NCBI GenBank assembly: GCA_000444245.1
Contig: ATSW01125703.1
Coordinates: 1 to 20,137, forward strand
DNA: 20,137 nucleotides
Reading direction: 5' to 3'
Source of the DNA: Botryllus schlosseri
Taxonomy: Eukaryota > Chordata > Ascidiacea > Stolidobranchia > Styelidae
A program made the position numbers and the translations under genes. The notes under the pieces were generated by a model. It made no database searches and was not told the origin of the DNA. It saw only the letters and a list, made by a program, of their open reading frames with translations. The first letter of the stretch is position 1; the number at the start of each line of letters is the position of its first letter. Positions 8,731 to 16,898 of the stretch are shown one piece after another.

Positions 8731-11700
8731 CTANAATTATACAGATCCTTTCAAATGAAATTAGTTAGTGGAATTAAAATNAAGTATNNCGATACCCTTG
8801 TTACGGCGTCTCCAACATAAATATTNGANNAGACTAATCGTTATCAGTAGCATTGCTGATCCAATNACCAGTATGGCAACCATCGTGGAGTCCTCTGNCT
8901 TTGNATCCTGGACATCTTGCGTTGAAGTTGAGTAAGAATTAGTTCCGANTGTAATGCCAATCACTTGCGTAGTAGTTGTCGCACGCGGGCAAGGTGTAAC
9001 ATTGAATTGCTCAATTCCGCCAGAATAGTTTCTTCTTAGTCTCAAATCTGAACCTGTTATTGACTAATGCGGAACCAATTAAAGCATGGTACGACTTCTA
9101 CGTAACAAATGGATCGTCACTAACCATGTTAGGCGTGATCAATTGTCCAACAACGCCATAGTTCATTTCGCAACATTCAGTAATAGTCACCGGTATTTTT
9201 TCATTTTCACCTGACATAGGAAAAGATCAGTTTTACAATATTAGCAATTAGCATCATGATTTGATGTCCCTAACAAACGCAGAGAAATAATGGTGGTATA
9301 TGATATGCAAGTGTTTAATATACCCTATATGGTGAATAATGCTAAGTATGGTCAATTTCACCATGCTACATCTCCTTTTTTCGCACGTCATGATTGTTAC
9401 CTTGCCACTGACTAAACCAGTGGTTCCCAACCTTTTTCGACTCATCGCCCCCTTTTCAAACTTCACACCGATAATCGCCCCCAAATATTGGGAACCGAAA
9501 AATGGGCATACAGACTGAAATCACCGGTGAGTTGACTAAGAAAAAGGGTCAACTTTTTGGCTCGATCTCGAAATTATACTTTTCCAGAAAAATTTTGGTG
9601 AGTTGACTAACAAAGAAGTTGATTTCTCCGACTTGATTCCAAAAGGAGCGTAACAGCACTTCATCAGCCCCCCTCAATACGTTTGTCTTGACCGTCTCCT
9701 CCATTGGGTGATAAAGCAAACTTCTGCACCCCTCAGACTAAACTCTTACGATACCTCTTTACCGCTACTTAGCACAAATTGTTGGACTCTGTAGTCAGCG
9801 GGCCTAATTCGCGCGAAGCGCGAAAAATTTCTATCATTCATGATTGAATCGGTCAATATGATCGGGCATTGCATATATATTGCTGTCAATTTTTATCCTC
9901 TCTATGCTCATATGTATTCAGATTAACCGGTAAACCTGAGTGAGGTGTCTTGGAAAATGTAGGGCCCGTAAATAATAATTGAACATTCGGGCGGACCAGC
10001 GGGTATAAGGACTTCGTTACGAATGACATTTCGGGGCCTGTCTGCTATGTCAAAAGATATTCAAATCGCTCATACGTACTAAACTAAAAGACGCACACGA
10101 TTTCAAATTGGTATTTCTGCACTGGCAATTAATTTTTCTCTGCGAGATGGCATTTTTTGTGGGGTTCTGATTGCCAGGACAGTAACATTTGGCGCCAACC
10201 ATTTAGGCGCCTATGGACAATTAAATATATATGTATATCGTATATATATATCGAAGTTGGTCAGCACAAAGGCAGTCCTTTTCCGCCAAGGTTTTCTCGT
10301 TCTGGCACACTTCTTGGAGTCTGATTTACATGGCCTGAAACTTCATATGTCTTGGTGCGTCATGGTGTGGTAATGGCTGACGCCTATATGCCCATTTCTG
10401 TAACTCATGCGTACTAATTCTTGGAGGAATGGTAACCCATAAGCAAGAAACATGTGACCACGAAATGGCGCGCAGCGCGAAATTTTTTTGAAAAAGTTGC
10501 TCAAATTTTCAAAATATTACTCTATAATTAATGTTAAATCACGAAAAAATTGTGGGCCCTCTTCGAGCTCTTGCCGCCTATCCCAACTGGGGGTTTGGGT
10601 GTGGCAGTTACGGTTATGGACGCCAATATAGCCACTTCAACGTGCCCCCCGCGTCCATTTTTGCCCCCCTATCGCCCCCTTGGCTATTTTCGCCCCCTGG
10701 ACCGACAAATCGCCCCCTGGGGGGCGATATCGCCCACGTTGGGAACCACTGGACTAAACAATAGGACTCTTCCAAAATGGCTTTTTTTCTAATCGTACTG
10801 GTTACTTGATAAAATTGTTAGGTTACCTAATTTAAGCCTACACACAAAATTTGGTTGAATTCGAGCTAGTAACCGCTTTTCTACAGGAGAATAAAGTCTC
10901 TATTTATTATATGAAAATAAATAACAAAAAATTTGAAAATTTTCTTTTCACCCCATGAAAGTGTTAGGCTGTCTATAGAAACGATGCTCACCAAATTTGG
11001 TTCAATTCCAACTAGTGGAAGCGGAGTTATATTGTCGTCGAAAAATTTGAATTTGAATAAAATAGTATTTACGGTGACCGATTCTTTGTTTATTCATTAT
11101 AGTTGTGCTCACCGTAAATACTATTTTATTCAAATTCAAATTTTTCGACGACAATAACTCCGCTTCCACTGGTTGGAATTGAACCACACTTGGTGAGCAT
11201 CGATTCTACAGAAAGCCTAACGTTTTCATGGGGCGAACAGGAAATTTTCAAATTTTCCATTGTCTGTTTTTATTTATTAAATAGAAACTTTATTCTCCTG
11301 TAGCAAAGCGACTACTAGCTGGAATTGAACCAACTTTTGTATGCAGGATTAAATTAGGTAACCTAACAACTTTATCAAGTAGCCAGTACAATTTGAGAAA
11401 AAAAGTGATTTTTGAAGTGCCTTACTAAACATGCTTTCTGGTATATTGATGCATATTGACCGGACGAAGGAATGCAGATATAGGCTTTATATTATCAACA
11501 AATAACTTGAGGCGATGCATCATATGCAAGTGTCAGAGATATGTGGAAAATGAAGCAATCAGCAGTCACTTTTAACACGCTGGGTGCACATGTTTTTCAC
11601 GTCATGTTTGTTACCTTGCCACAGACTGAGCCCGCTTTCTGTTGATGCTGGATTTGAATAGAATTTGATAGAGCCATTCTTGAAGTAGCATAGTGATTGA

Positions 11701-12892
11701 AATCCTGTAGGTGGATATGGTCCAACTGAAGACATATCAGCCATTGAAATCATGATCGAGAACGGTAAACATCACGATGCAGTACTCACATGATATGTTG
11801 AGTATAGATGTAGACAGATATGGATCAAATAGCGTTGTGTATCGATTTTTAAAATAGCACGATACAGATTCCCCATTCATATTTGGATGAAGATTTATGA
11901 TGGAGTTGGTTACATTCATTTCCTGTGAAACGAATGTCGGTATAACCTGCATGTACGTACGTACGTCCTCGCACCGCTCAATAAATCATGGCTAAAACCA
12001 TGATTGTTATAATATAAATATTTGACAGTAATGTGTGCATTGTGCAACTACCAATATTATCGACGAAATTCATCCATGAAGTTGAACAAAGTTTCACGCT
12101 CTGCGTTACTAACGAATTCCAACATAACACCAGCGATTTTGGTGCGCAAATTAGCTTTACGGGGGCGTTCTGATTCGACAATTAGAAACTATATGCGCAT
12201 GGAAGTTCACAAGAAAACAGTGATGGCACAGAACACCACAAGGGTTGTCCGGTCTCCCGGTAGCGAATTTAAAATAGATATTGGACTTCCATGTGGGCCA
12301 TTACGACTGTCCTCTGGCGCTATTCATTTCAATATGAATATAGCCTACTATTCAATTGCATATTGGATTTCTGTACCTCCAACAGGTTCCAGAATATATT
12401 TACCATTTCATGAGAAACTCGCGCAGCGTTGGTGTGGCACAACGCACAATTTTGATTATACAAACCATCTCTTTCTGATGTAGAATCACCACGGAAATAC
12501 TTTCGCCTGGGCCGCCGTCATGCCGTAAACATAGAACAAATGCTTCATTACTCGCATTGCTTGATTGATCGAACTCCAAATCTATTGTTTTCGTGTACGG
12601 TTTGTCGTTAAGGTGAAGTTCCACAGCGATAGCTAAAATTTTCAAAATAGTTATGAAGCAGTGGCTCGTTACCTTTACCAACTTGCGGAACACTTACGCT
12701 AATCTTCCAGCCTTCGCGGAAGCCGAAAGTTTCGCGGAGTCATAAGACATCTGACATCTACCTCAACACAATCTAACTGCACTTCTAATACATTCCTATA
12801 GATTACTGGCGCACAAAATGACCTGTGCATCCACAGAAAGTTACTAATGAATAAAACAAATAAAATATAATTTTCACACAAAATGAAAACAT
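8477..12892 (-). CDS. putative type I transmembrane receptor with tyrosine-motif tail, at least 8 exons
   Basis: Exons in transcript order are 12892-12823, 12632-12404, 12306-~12211, 11922-11790, 11725-11615, 9210-9125, 9063-8796 and 8730-8477. Together they encode roughly 415 residues: signal peptide, glycosylated ectodomain of unrecognised fold with repeated (V/L)xC(Y/A)-type strands, a Thr/Ser-rich stalk, one membrane helix followed by CWRRRNK, and a tail with six tyrosines. Reading phases match at junctions 1/2 (phase 1), 2/3 (phase 2), 4/5 (1), 5/6 (1), 6/7 (0) and 7/8 (1). Junction 3/4 is unresolved: exon 4 needs a phase-0 partner and exon 3 shows no strong phase-0 donor. Three introns are 61-65 bp. 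The product is probably a surface recognition or adhesion receptor signalling through SH2-domain proteins. Resemblance to tunicate fester-type allorecognition receptors is inference from architecture, not from alignment. Confidence 0.72.
8796..9063 (-). CDS. receptor exon 7: stalk and transmembrane segment
   Basis: It is entered at CCGCATTAG after a 61-bp intron, in phase 0. The membrane-proximal part SGGIEQFNVTPCPRATTTTQ carries NYS and NVT sites and a Thr/Ser-rich stalk with acidic residues before the membrane. Then comes a helix MVAILxIGSAMLLITISL, followed by YLCWRRRNK, a basic stop-transfer sequence placing the C terminus in the cytosol. The donor is GTATCG in phase 1. Ten ambiguous bases fall in the exon and the adjoining 65-bp intron has four, so some residues are unknown. 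Confidence 0.78.
9125..9210 (-). CDS. receptor exon 6: ectodomain
   Basis: A pyrimidine-rich acceptor (CTTTTCCTATGTCAG) gives a phase-1 start that completes a glycine codon with exon 5. The sequence reads GENEKIPVTITECCEMNYGV and continues to LITPNM. The donor ATG/GTTAGT leaves phase 0. An alternative donor 23 bp further on (TTAC/GTAGAA) would leave phase 2 and break the frame into exon 7, so it is disfavoured. The adjacent cysteine pair is notable. Confidence 0.66.
9418..10751. mobile_element. complete hAT-type element in a receptor intron
   Basis: Termini CAGTGGTTCCCAACC and GTTGGGAACCACTG are flanked by a perfect 8-bp duplication GACTAAAC (9410-9417 and 10752-10759). It has no evident transposase frame. 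The interior matches 1-1263 in inverse orientation and includes the CGCGCGAAGCGCG palindrome near 9810-9825. A C-rich block with ATCGCCCCC words lies next to the right end (about 10665-10735). It lies on or beside the first base of the target duplication of the neighbouring foldback element, so the two insertions share a target site. Confidence 0.88.
10761..11423. mobile_element. foldback (long inverted repeat) element
   Basis: The whole 663 bp is a palindrome with arms of about 315 bp and a central spacer near 11080-11110. For example, CACCGTAAATACTATTTTAT in the right arm mirrors the left arm, and TAGGTTACCTAATTTAA pairs with TTAAATTAGGTAACCTA at the outer parts. It is flanked by a perfect ACTAAACA duplication (10753-10760 and 11424-11431). 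Each arm carries two related subunits with AAATTTGGTT(G/C)AATTC followed by an ACTAGTGGAAGCGG-like word. Transcribed as part of the receptor intron it would form a long hairpin. Confidence 0.85.
11615..11725 (-). CDS. receptor exon 5: ectodomain, symmetric phase 1-1
   Basis: A 111-bp exon lies between acceptor GATATGTCTTCAG and donor AAG/GTAACA. It joins exon 4 in phase 1, creating phenylalanine, and reads GPYPPTGFQSLCYFKNGSIK, then FYSNPASTESG. It has an N-glycosylation site (NGS) and repeats the CYFKN motif of exon 4. Being symmetric, it can be skipped or duplicated without a frame change. A diverged copy of its 3' part and donor lies downstream, split by transposons. Confidence 0.78.
11790..11922 (-). 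CDS. receptor exon 4: ectodomain
   Basis: The acceptor TTCGTTTCACAG opens a phase-0 exon and the donor GTGAGT is a full consensus, leaving phase 1. It encodes EMNVTNSIINLHPNMNGE, then VSCYFKN, with N-glycosylation sites NVT near the start and NIS at the end. The same frame is open upstream to about 11978 (ERCEDVRTYMQVIPTFVSQ), so an earlier acceptor may be used. The CYFKN motif recurs in exon 5, suggesting exon duplication. It is separated from exon 5 by a 64-bp intron. Confidence 0.72.
12211..12306 (-). CDS. receptor exon 3 (3' boundary uncertain)
   Basis: The acceptor GCCAGAGGACAG gives a phase-2 start that completes the last codon of exon 2 as cysteine. The frame reads RNGPHGSPISILNSLPGD, then TTLVVFCAITVF, an Ig-like strand pattern. 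The open frame ends at a TGA at 12209-12207. The only GT near its end (TT/GTGAAC) leaves phase 2, which exon 4 cannot use. A different donor, an extra exon, or a defect in this allele must be involved. The open stretch at about 12190-12060 in the same frame is a candidate for the missing exon but has no convincing phase match. Confidence 0.42.
12404..12632 (-). CDS. receptor exon 2: ectodomain
   Basis: The acceptor AAAATTTTAG precedes 12632 and the donor GTAAAT follows 12404, immediately before an in-frame TAA that would be spliced out. The product begins AIAVELHLNDKPYTKTI and shows alternating hydrophobic strands (AFVLCLRHD, ISVVILHQK, VCIIKIVRC). It has three cysteines and an N-glycosylation site (NAS), consistent with an extracellular beta-sandwich of unknown family. 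Its start resembles the exon at 13188-13263, which follows the CCP exon in the same phase. An open frame on the opposite strand overlapping here looks like a shadow. Confidence 0.62.
12823..12892 (-). CDS. receptor exon 1: signal peptide
   Basis: It starts at an ATG (12892-12890) and encodes MFSFCVKIIFYLFYSLVTF then CGCT, a lysine followed by a strong hydrophobic core and small residues suited to signal peptidase cleavage. The donor ACAG/GTCATT leaves phase 1, which matches the phase-1 acceptor of exon 2 and creates an alanine codon at the junction. An in-frame stop lies just upstream of the ATG, so this is a true start. A longer open frame one register over, beginning at a TTG, lacks an ATG and was not used. 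Confidence 0.68.
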
Positions 12893-13187
12893 TATATTGT
12901 TTATTTATTGCAAATCAGTGTGAAGTCTGCTACTCCCATTCAGATATATACCAGTTCAAAAATGCGAGACTTCACCTTGGAAAGTTCATCGTATTGTTTA
13001 ATCGAAATGCAATCGCGTGATACCAATTGCTTGATTATAAATGAGCGTATAAATATTGGCGTGGCATTGTCATTGCAGTAGGACCGCGCTTCGATTCCAA
13101 CCCCGAGATTTCCTGCATACGCCACTGCACCCGGCATAACCTACCACCACAACAGTCCCAATTCGACTAGTGATCGGGCCTAACTAC
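12893..13187 (-). other. region between CCP exons and receptor exon 1
   Basis: A minus-strand open frame (13137-12940) includes SYCNDNATPIFIRSFIIKQ and ends at a GTATAT donor-like site in phase 0. Its possible acceptors give phase 1 rather than the phase 2 needed after the exon at 13188-13263, so I do not call it. A transposon-end-like GCAGTGGCGTATGCAGG (minus strand, near 13125-13105) suggests a mobile fragment here. Confidence 0.35.
12943..12950 (-). promoter_or_regulatory. TATA-like box upstream of receptor exon 1
   Basis: The minus strand reads TATATATC, 50 bp before the ATG. A start site 25-30 bp downstream would leave a 5' leader of about 20-30 bases. No other core element is obvious, and AT-rich DNA can give such words by chance. 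Confidence 0.4.
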
Positions 13188-13263
13188 CTGCCAGGGTCAC
13201 TAAAATACGCATTAAGGGTCGAATTTGGTACATCATGAACTTTCGTAGTGCTGAGATACACTC
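13188..13263 (-). CDS. short ectodomain exon following the CCP exon
   Basis: A 61-bp intron separates it from the CCP exon. The acceptor GACCGTGACAG gives phase 1, completing arginine. It encodes VYLSTTKVHDVPNSTLNAYF, then SDPG, with an NST glycosylation site. The donor GGCAG/GTAGTT leaves phase 2, which fits exon 3 of the receptor (12306). The pattern resembles the start of exon 2 (VELHLNDKPYTKTIDLEF), suggesting the two are alternative or duplicated versions. Confidence 0.58.
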
Positions 13264-13324
13264 CTGTCACGGTCTCGTACTTTCCGAATTATATTGGTTG
13301 GAAATTCACTCCACCTCTACTTAC

Positions 13325-13519
13325 GGTAAAGACAGGTTATGTTACTCGCATATCTCCATGTAGCATCATCAAGGCATTGGGTTTGTAGCGCTTCACTATT
13401 ATTGTTGAAGACAGCGCGTCCTTTTTCGAACTTGTCACAAATGATCGTTCCTTCATCCAGATATCTTGCAATTCTCGAGTTATGCAATTTAACACGGAAT
13501 TCTGTTTCGTTCTTACAAC
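13325..13519 (-). CDS. CCP/sushi (complement control protein) domain exon
   Basis: A 195-bp exon in symmetric phase 1-1 lies between acceptor CCCTATATTTAG and full-consensus donor ACC/GTAAGT. It contains one complete CCP module: CKNETEF, a YLDEGTIIC strand, C-x20-C to TQC, tryptophan six residues on (DDATW), and the last cysteine in NITC. Cysteine spacings of 26, 21 and 14 positions and one tryptophan fit the family, as does the phase, since CCP modules are typically single 1-1 exons. NITC is also a glycosylation site. It is either a 5' exon of the receptor gene, able to join exon 2, 5, 6 or 8 in frame, or part of an upstream paralogue. Confidence 0.78.
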
Positions 13520-13746
13520 CTAAATATAGGGTAGATCATATCAGATGTATTAGTATACTGGCAGGATCGTAGAATCCGCATCCCAAAGCCTCTGGTTGTG
13601 GGTGGGCTCAAGTTCCATTTATTTCGCGAATCACCATCTAATAAATTTTATTGCTGTGGATATTTTCCATTGAATACTTTCCTTTGCTTAGCTCGATTTA
13701 CTTCCACGACAATTCATGTTCTTCTCACAAAATATTTCCCTGGAGA

Positions 13747-13909
13747 CAATGCTCCCTCAAATTCCTCCGCGCGCACTATCCACCTCACTGCGCGGTCGTA
13801 AAGACTAAAAAAGAAAGGTCATCACTTGTGCTTTTTGTTGGTACCACACATTATTCTGTGCGCGCAGACTTTGTCAGCAGTGCTCGCGCACAGCTTAGAG
13901 GGAACATTG
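13747..13909. mobile_element. small hAT-like MITE
   Basis: Imperfect inverted ends CAATGCTCCCTC and AGAGGGAACATTG surround about 160 bp with CGCGCGCAC and GTGCGCGCAG words. Flanks CCTGGAGA and CATGGAGT form an 8-bp duplication with two differences, indicating age. It is the same family as 336-519 (shared CAGCTTAGAGGGAACATTGC). It lies 230 bp upstream of the CCP exon. Confidence 0.68.
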
Positions 13910-13945
13910 CATGGAGTTGTCCCAAAACTTTGTTTGTGCTTCTAT

Positions 13946-14926
13946 TAGGGATGGTGTGAACCTCTGAAAGGTTCAGGTTCGTGTGAAGGCGAACCTTTTT
14001 GAAAGGTTCTGTGTGAACACGAACGTGAACCTCGTGACGTCATGTAACGTCATATTGCTATGTCCAACCCTTTCTTTCAATGAAGTGATAGACTATGTCC
14101 TATATTAATGTACACGATAGCTAGCGAAGATTCTCCCCACATAATGCAACAATGCTGAATACATATCGGCGTTTTAAACGTCGCTAAAAGTATCAACTGC
14201 GGTAATCAAAGGATATAATAACTGCATAAAATCAGTACAGTCCGTCGCTTTGCGAACAATTTCGACTAGGACTTACCAAGGAATATAAGCTTATGCCTTA
14301 ACGGTCCTAGCCAGACCGGACAATGTGCTCGGAGTCTGAGTATTGCTACATTGATATTGATCAGAGTGTACAACTGGTTTTTATACTCGCTACCGATATC
14401 ACAAACAACAAGCAACAACAACAACAAGCCCCGTAATCGCACGGATTTGGTTTTAATGATACAGTAAAGATATCAAGTCAAGATTGAACCAGTATGACCG
14501 TTCGATTTTTTACATCAGAAGACGACATCAATGTCATTGATTGGTTGAATAAGCATCATTCGCTGACTACGTATCGATTGCGGGTCAAGCTCACAGCAGA
14601 GAGTCACTAAATATTCACAAACGGAAATCTGGATATTTCGAGAAAGTTTTTGCAACAAATCAAGTAAAACGTTTAAGGTTGTCGAGGTGCACGGTGCATG
14701 CTCGTTTAGTGTTGATTTTCTATGCTGCCAGCACCATGCATGGAGTGGCTCGCAGTTGAAATGCAATAAATTTGAGCCAAAGATCTTATAATGGAGTGAA
14801 AATTGAAATTTACCGAAATTTTCACAGTGCAGAACCTACCAAGGTTCTGTTGTGAACGCGAGCCTCTAAATTTCCTAGGCTCACACACAGAACGCGAACG
14901 TGAACCTCACGTTCACACCATCCCTA
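13946..14926. mobile_element. hAT-type element with TAGGGATGGTGTGAAC termini
   Basis: Ends TAGGGATGGTGTGAACCTC and GTTCACACCATCCCTA are inverted repeats. Subterminal GTGAACCT/AGGTTC words lie at both ends. The flanks are a perfect GCTTCTAT duplication (13938-13945 and 14927-14934). TAGGGATG-type ends are familiar in Ac-like hAT transposons. Its 981 bp show no transposase. Confidence 0.86.
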
Positions 14927-14938
14927 GCTTCTATATAT

Positions 14939-15590
14939 CAGAGGTTCTCAAACTTTTTTAGACACGCCATCCTTTATGTTAGTGAAATATTTCGCGCGCC
15001 CTTATCGTCAACCAGAATGCTAGCAATCCCAGCGGATAATTTGATGGCATAGAAGGTTTTCACTGTTGATGAGAGAATTCTGAAATATTACATTAGGACT
15101 ATGCATAGAGCAAAAACTATGAATTAGCGATAAATCGCGCGGTGCGCGAAAATAGTTTTCAGTAGACCGCAGCTTCGCTCCAACCTTCTGTTGCTTTTTA
15201 TTTGTGGGTAATAAAATGACTAAATTCCGTCAGCCTGCGCGTTTGGCCCAAAAACAGGTGAGCCCATTTTTCGCACAGTCGCACAGAATACTCCACAACA
15301 CGGTAGGCAACCCCCGGCACGCGTGTCGCTTGTGAGACGCCAGATGATTTTCCTGGCACGCCAAATGATTTGACGCACACAACATTTTATAACCATGTTT
15401 TTGCAAAAAGTGGAAAAGATTATATTTAAATGTACAAAACTCGTAGGCGATACAAAATTATTTCGTAAATCATAATGAAATAGAGACTTTTAGGGGCCGA
15501 TTTTATTTTTCTAGGAAAATTTTCCGCGCTTCTCTCAATTTACTGGAACCTGATCTCTTTATTATAATCGGGAACCACCCCTAAAAATAA
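14939..15590. mobile_element. degenerate hAT-like element
   Basis: It begins with a typical terminus CAGAGGTTCTCAAACTTTTTT and contains GTGAAATATTTCGCGCGCCC and a CGCGCGGTGCGCG palindrome typical of the families here. The right end is not clear; GGGAACCACCCC near 15571-15582 may be its decayed terminus. No target duplication is confirmed. Confidence 0.5.
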
Positions 15591-15798
15591 AAACAAATAA
15601 ATATATAATTATTCGCATTAAATATATATAATGTAATAATGTACAGAAATGAGTCCACCCGTAATAGCAATTATGAAAGACCGGCAATCAAATCTCGTGT
15701 GAAACCATTTGTACGCTAGTGCAACCTGTGGGAGCGCGACGAATAGACATTTCGGTGCTGGTCGGGCATTTCCACGCTAGGAAAAACACGACCTAGAC

Positions 15799-16262
15799 CA
15801 TGGGTGGTCAACCTTTTCGGCCAAAGGACCACTTGAAATTCACGAATCATTCAATGGGCCACTGTATTGTTGATGACCGTTTTTAGTTGTCCTATAGGAC
15901 CGAGCCGGAATGGGTAATGGTTAAAACAAAACTTATCTTACTACGCATTAAAATGGATAACATTTATTTTATGTAAACCGAGTTTGTATTTAGGCTATGT
16001 CCTAGCCACGCGAAGCCCAAAATTCTTTAAAGGTTTATAAATGAGTTTGGTCAATGATATTGTTACTTTCATATATTGTGTGGTGATCGCTTGCCCCGTG
16101 CCAAATGCCACTGTCCTCATGGGAGGAGGTACTCCCAGACGTATTGCATTGTATTAGGTCACTTCCGTGCAAGGCTACAAATTGTACACCTCGCGATCTA
16201 TTTTTTCCTAATCTGGCCCGCGGCAGTTTCCCGTCTTACGCGATAATGTGGCCCGAGGCCTC
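15799..16262. mobile_element. degraded relative of the 3931-4615 element
   Basis: The start CATGGGTGGTCAACCTTTTC, then GGACCACTTGAAATTCAC, and the inner GGTTTATAAATGAGTTTGGTC track the left half of the 3931-4615 element. CGCGATAATGTGGCCCGAGG near 16240 is related to the other end but in the opposite sense. No target duplication is found. Confidence 0.5.
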
Positions 16263-16277
16263 TGTATACTGATATAC

Positions 16278-16890
16278 CAGTGGTTCTAAACCTTTTTCGT
16301 GTCGTTACCCCCAAAAAGTTGAAGGAAATTGAAGGAAATTCAATCAGAAAGTTTGATGCCATTATGAGTTTATGACCATCATTGGTTATTCCTTTGGAAG
16401 CAAAAAGGTTTAAAAACCTTTCCTTCGTTTCTTCAAAGGCCTTTCAGACATAGTTTTGCTGACTAGACTATACCACCATTACACCTTTCCACACTAACTA
16501 CTATATTTGTACGATATTGTTACTGCATTATAGGTTTAAAGCTAAACTTAGACGCCCCGTGTTGTCATTCGAGATGGCAGTATGCGCAACAATATATGTT
16601 CCGCACTACTGCAAAACAAATTGAACTTGCCTACCTAGCACTATACTTAACTACATTCGGCTCTGTAATTCGTAATCACTGATTGTTACTATGATATCAC
16701 AGCAGGCATAGTGTGATAAGTGAAACGAAGTACAAGCTCGCAAAATATATGGTAGCCTACATTCATATTTACGTTTGAAAATACTCCGGTGCCGCGTTGT
16801 AAGTATATATAAATCGTCAATTTCAATTACCCCCAAAAAATTGGTAAATTATCCCTTTGGGGGTAATTACCCCCAGGTTAAGAACCACTG
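16278..16890. mobile_element. hAT-type MITE
   Basis: Termini CAGTGGTTCTAAACCTTTTT and GGTTAAGAACCACTG enclose 613 bp. They are flanked by a perfect TGATATAC duplication (16270-16277 and 16891-16898). Subterminal TTACCCCCA words occur at both ends in opposite sense. It is related at its ends to the 1-1263 and 9418-10751 family. Confidence 0.85.
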
Positions 16891-16898
16891 TGATATAC

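Larger units (their letters stand above)
9386..11475 (-). pseudogene. diverged copy of exon 5 and its donor, split by two transposons
   Basis: The plus-strand segment 9386-9417 (CACGTCATGATTGTTACCTTGCC...) matches 11599-11630 at about 27 of 31 positions, including the AAG/GTAACA donor. Removing the two elements and their target duplications joins it to 11432 onward, where similarity resumes (TGCTTTCTGG against CGCTTTCTG). On the minus strand the rejoined frame reads SICINIPESMFSQWQ before the donor, against STESGLSLWQ in exon 5. No clean phase-1 acceptor was found. It is a relic or former alternative exon of the receptor gene. Confidence 0.55.

Noticed and set aside
9418-10751. Possible gene in C-rich region near 10531-10792
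   Set aside because: Overlapping proline-rich frames come from ATCGCCCCC repeats at a hAT end.
10933-11187. Paired open frames on both strands with identical residue strings
   Set aside because: They are mirror images produced by the long palindrome of the foldback element, not genes.
12022-12483. 153-codon plus-strand open frame
   Set aside because: No ATG-led start supported, no recognisable domain, and it overlaps minus-strand exons 2 and 3 that have splice signals and phase agreement; treated as a shadow.
12699-12881. Minus-strand frame with hydrophobic N-terminus starting at TTG
   Set aside because: Same DNA as exon 1 but another register; the true ATG at 12892-12890 in the neighbouring frame gives a better signal peptide and a phase-matched donor.
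12940-13137. Open frame between CCP exons and exon 1
   Set aside because: Acceptor phases do not fit the preceding exon and the segment includes a transposon-end-like word; not supported as an exon.
13339-13572. Plus-strand 77-codon frame
   Set aside because: Antisense to the CCP exon, which has clear domain and splice evidence.
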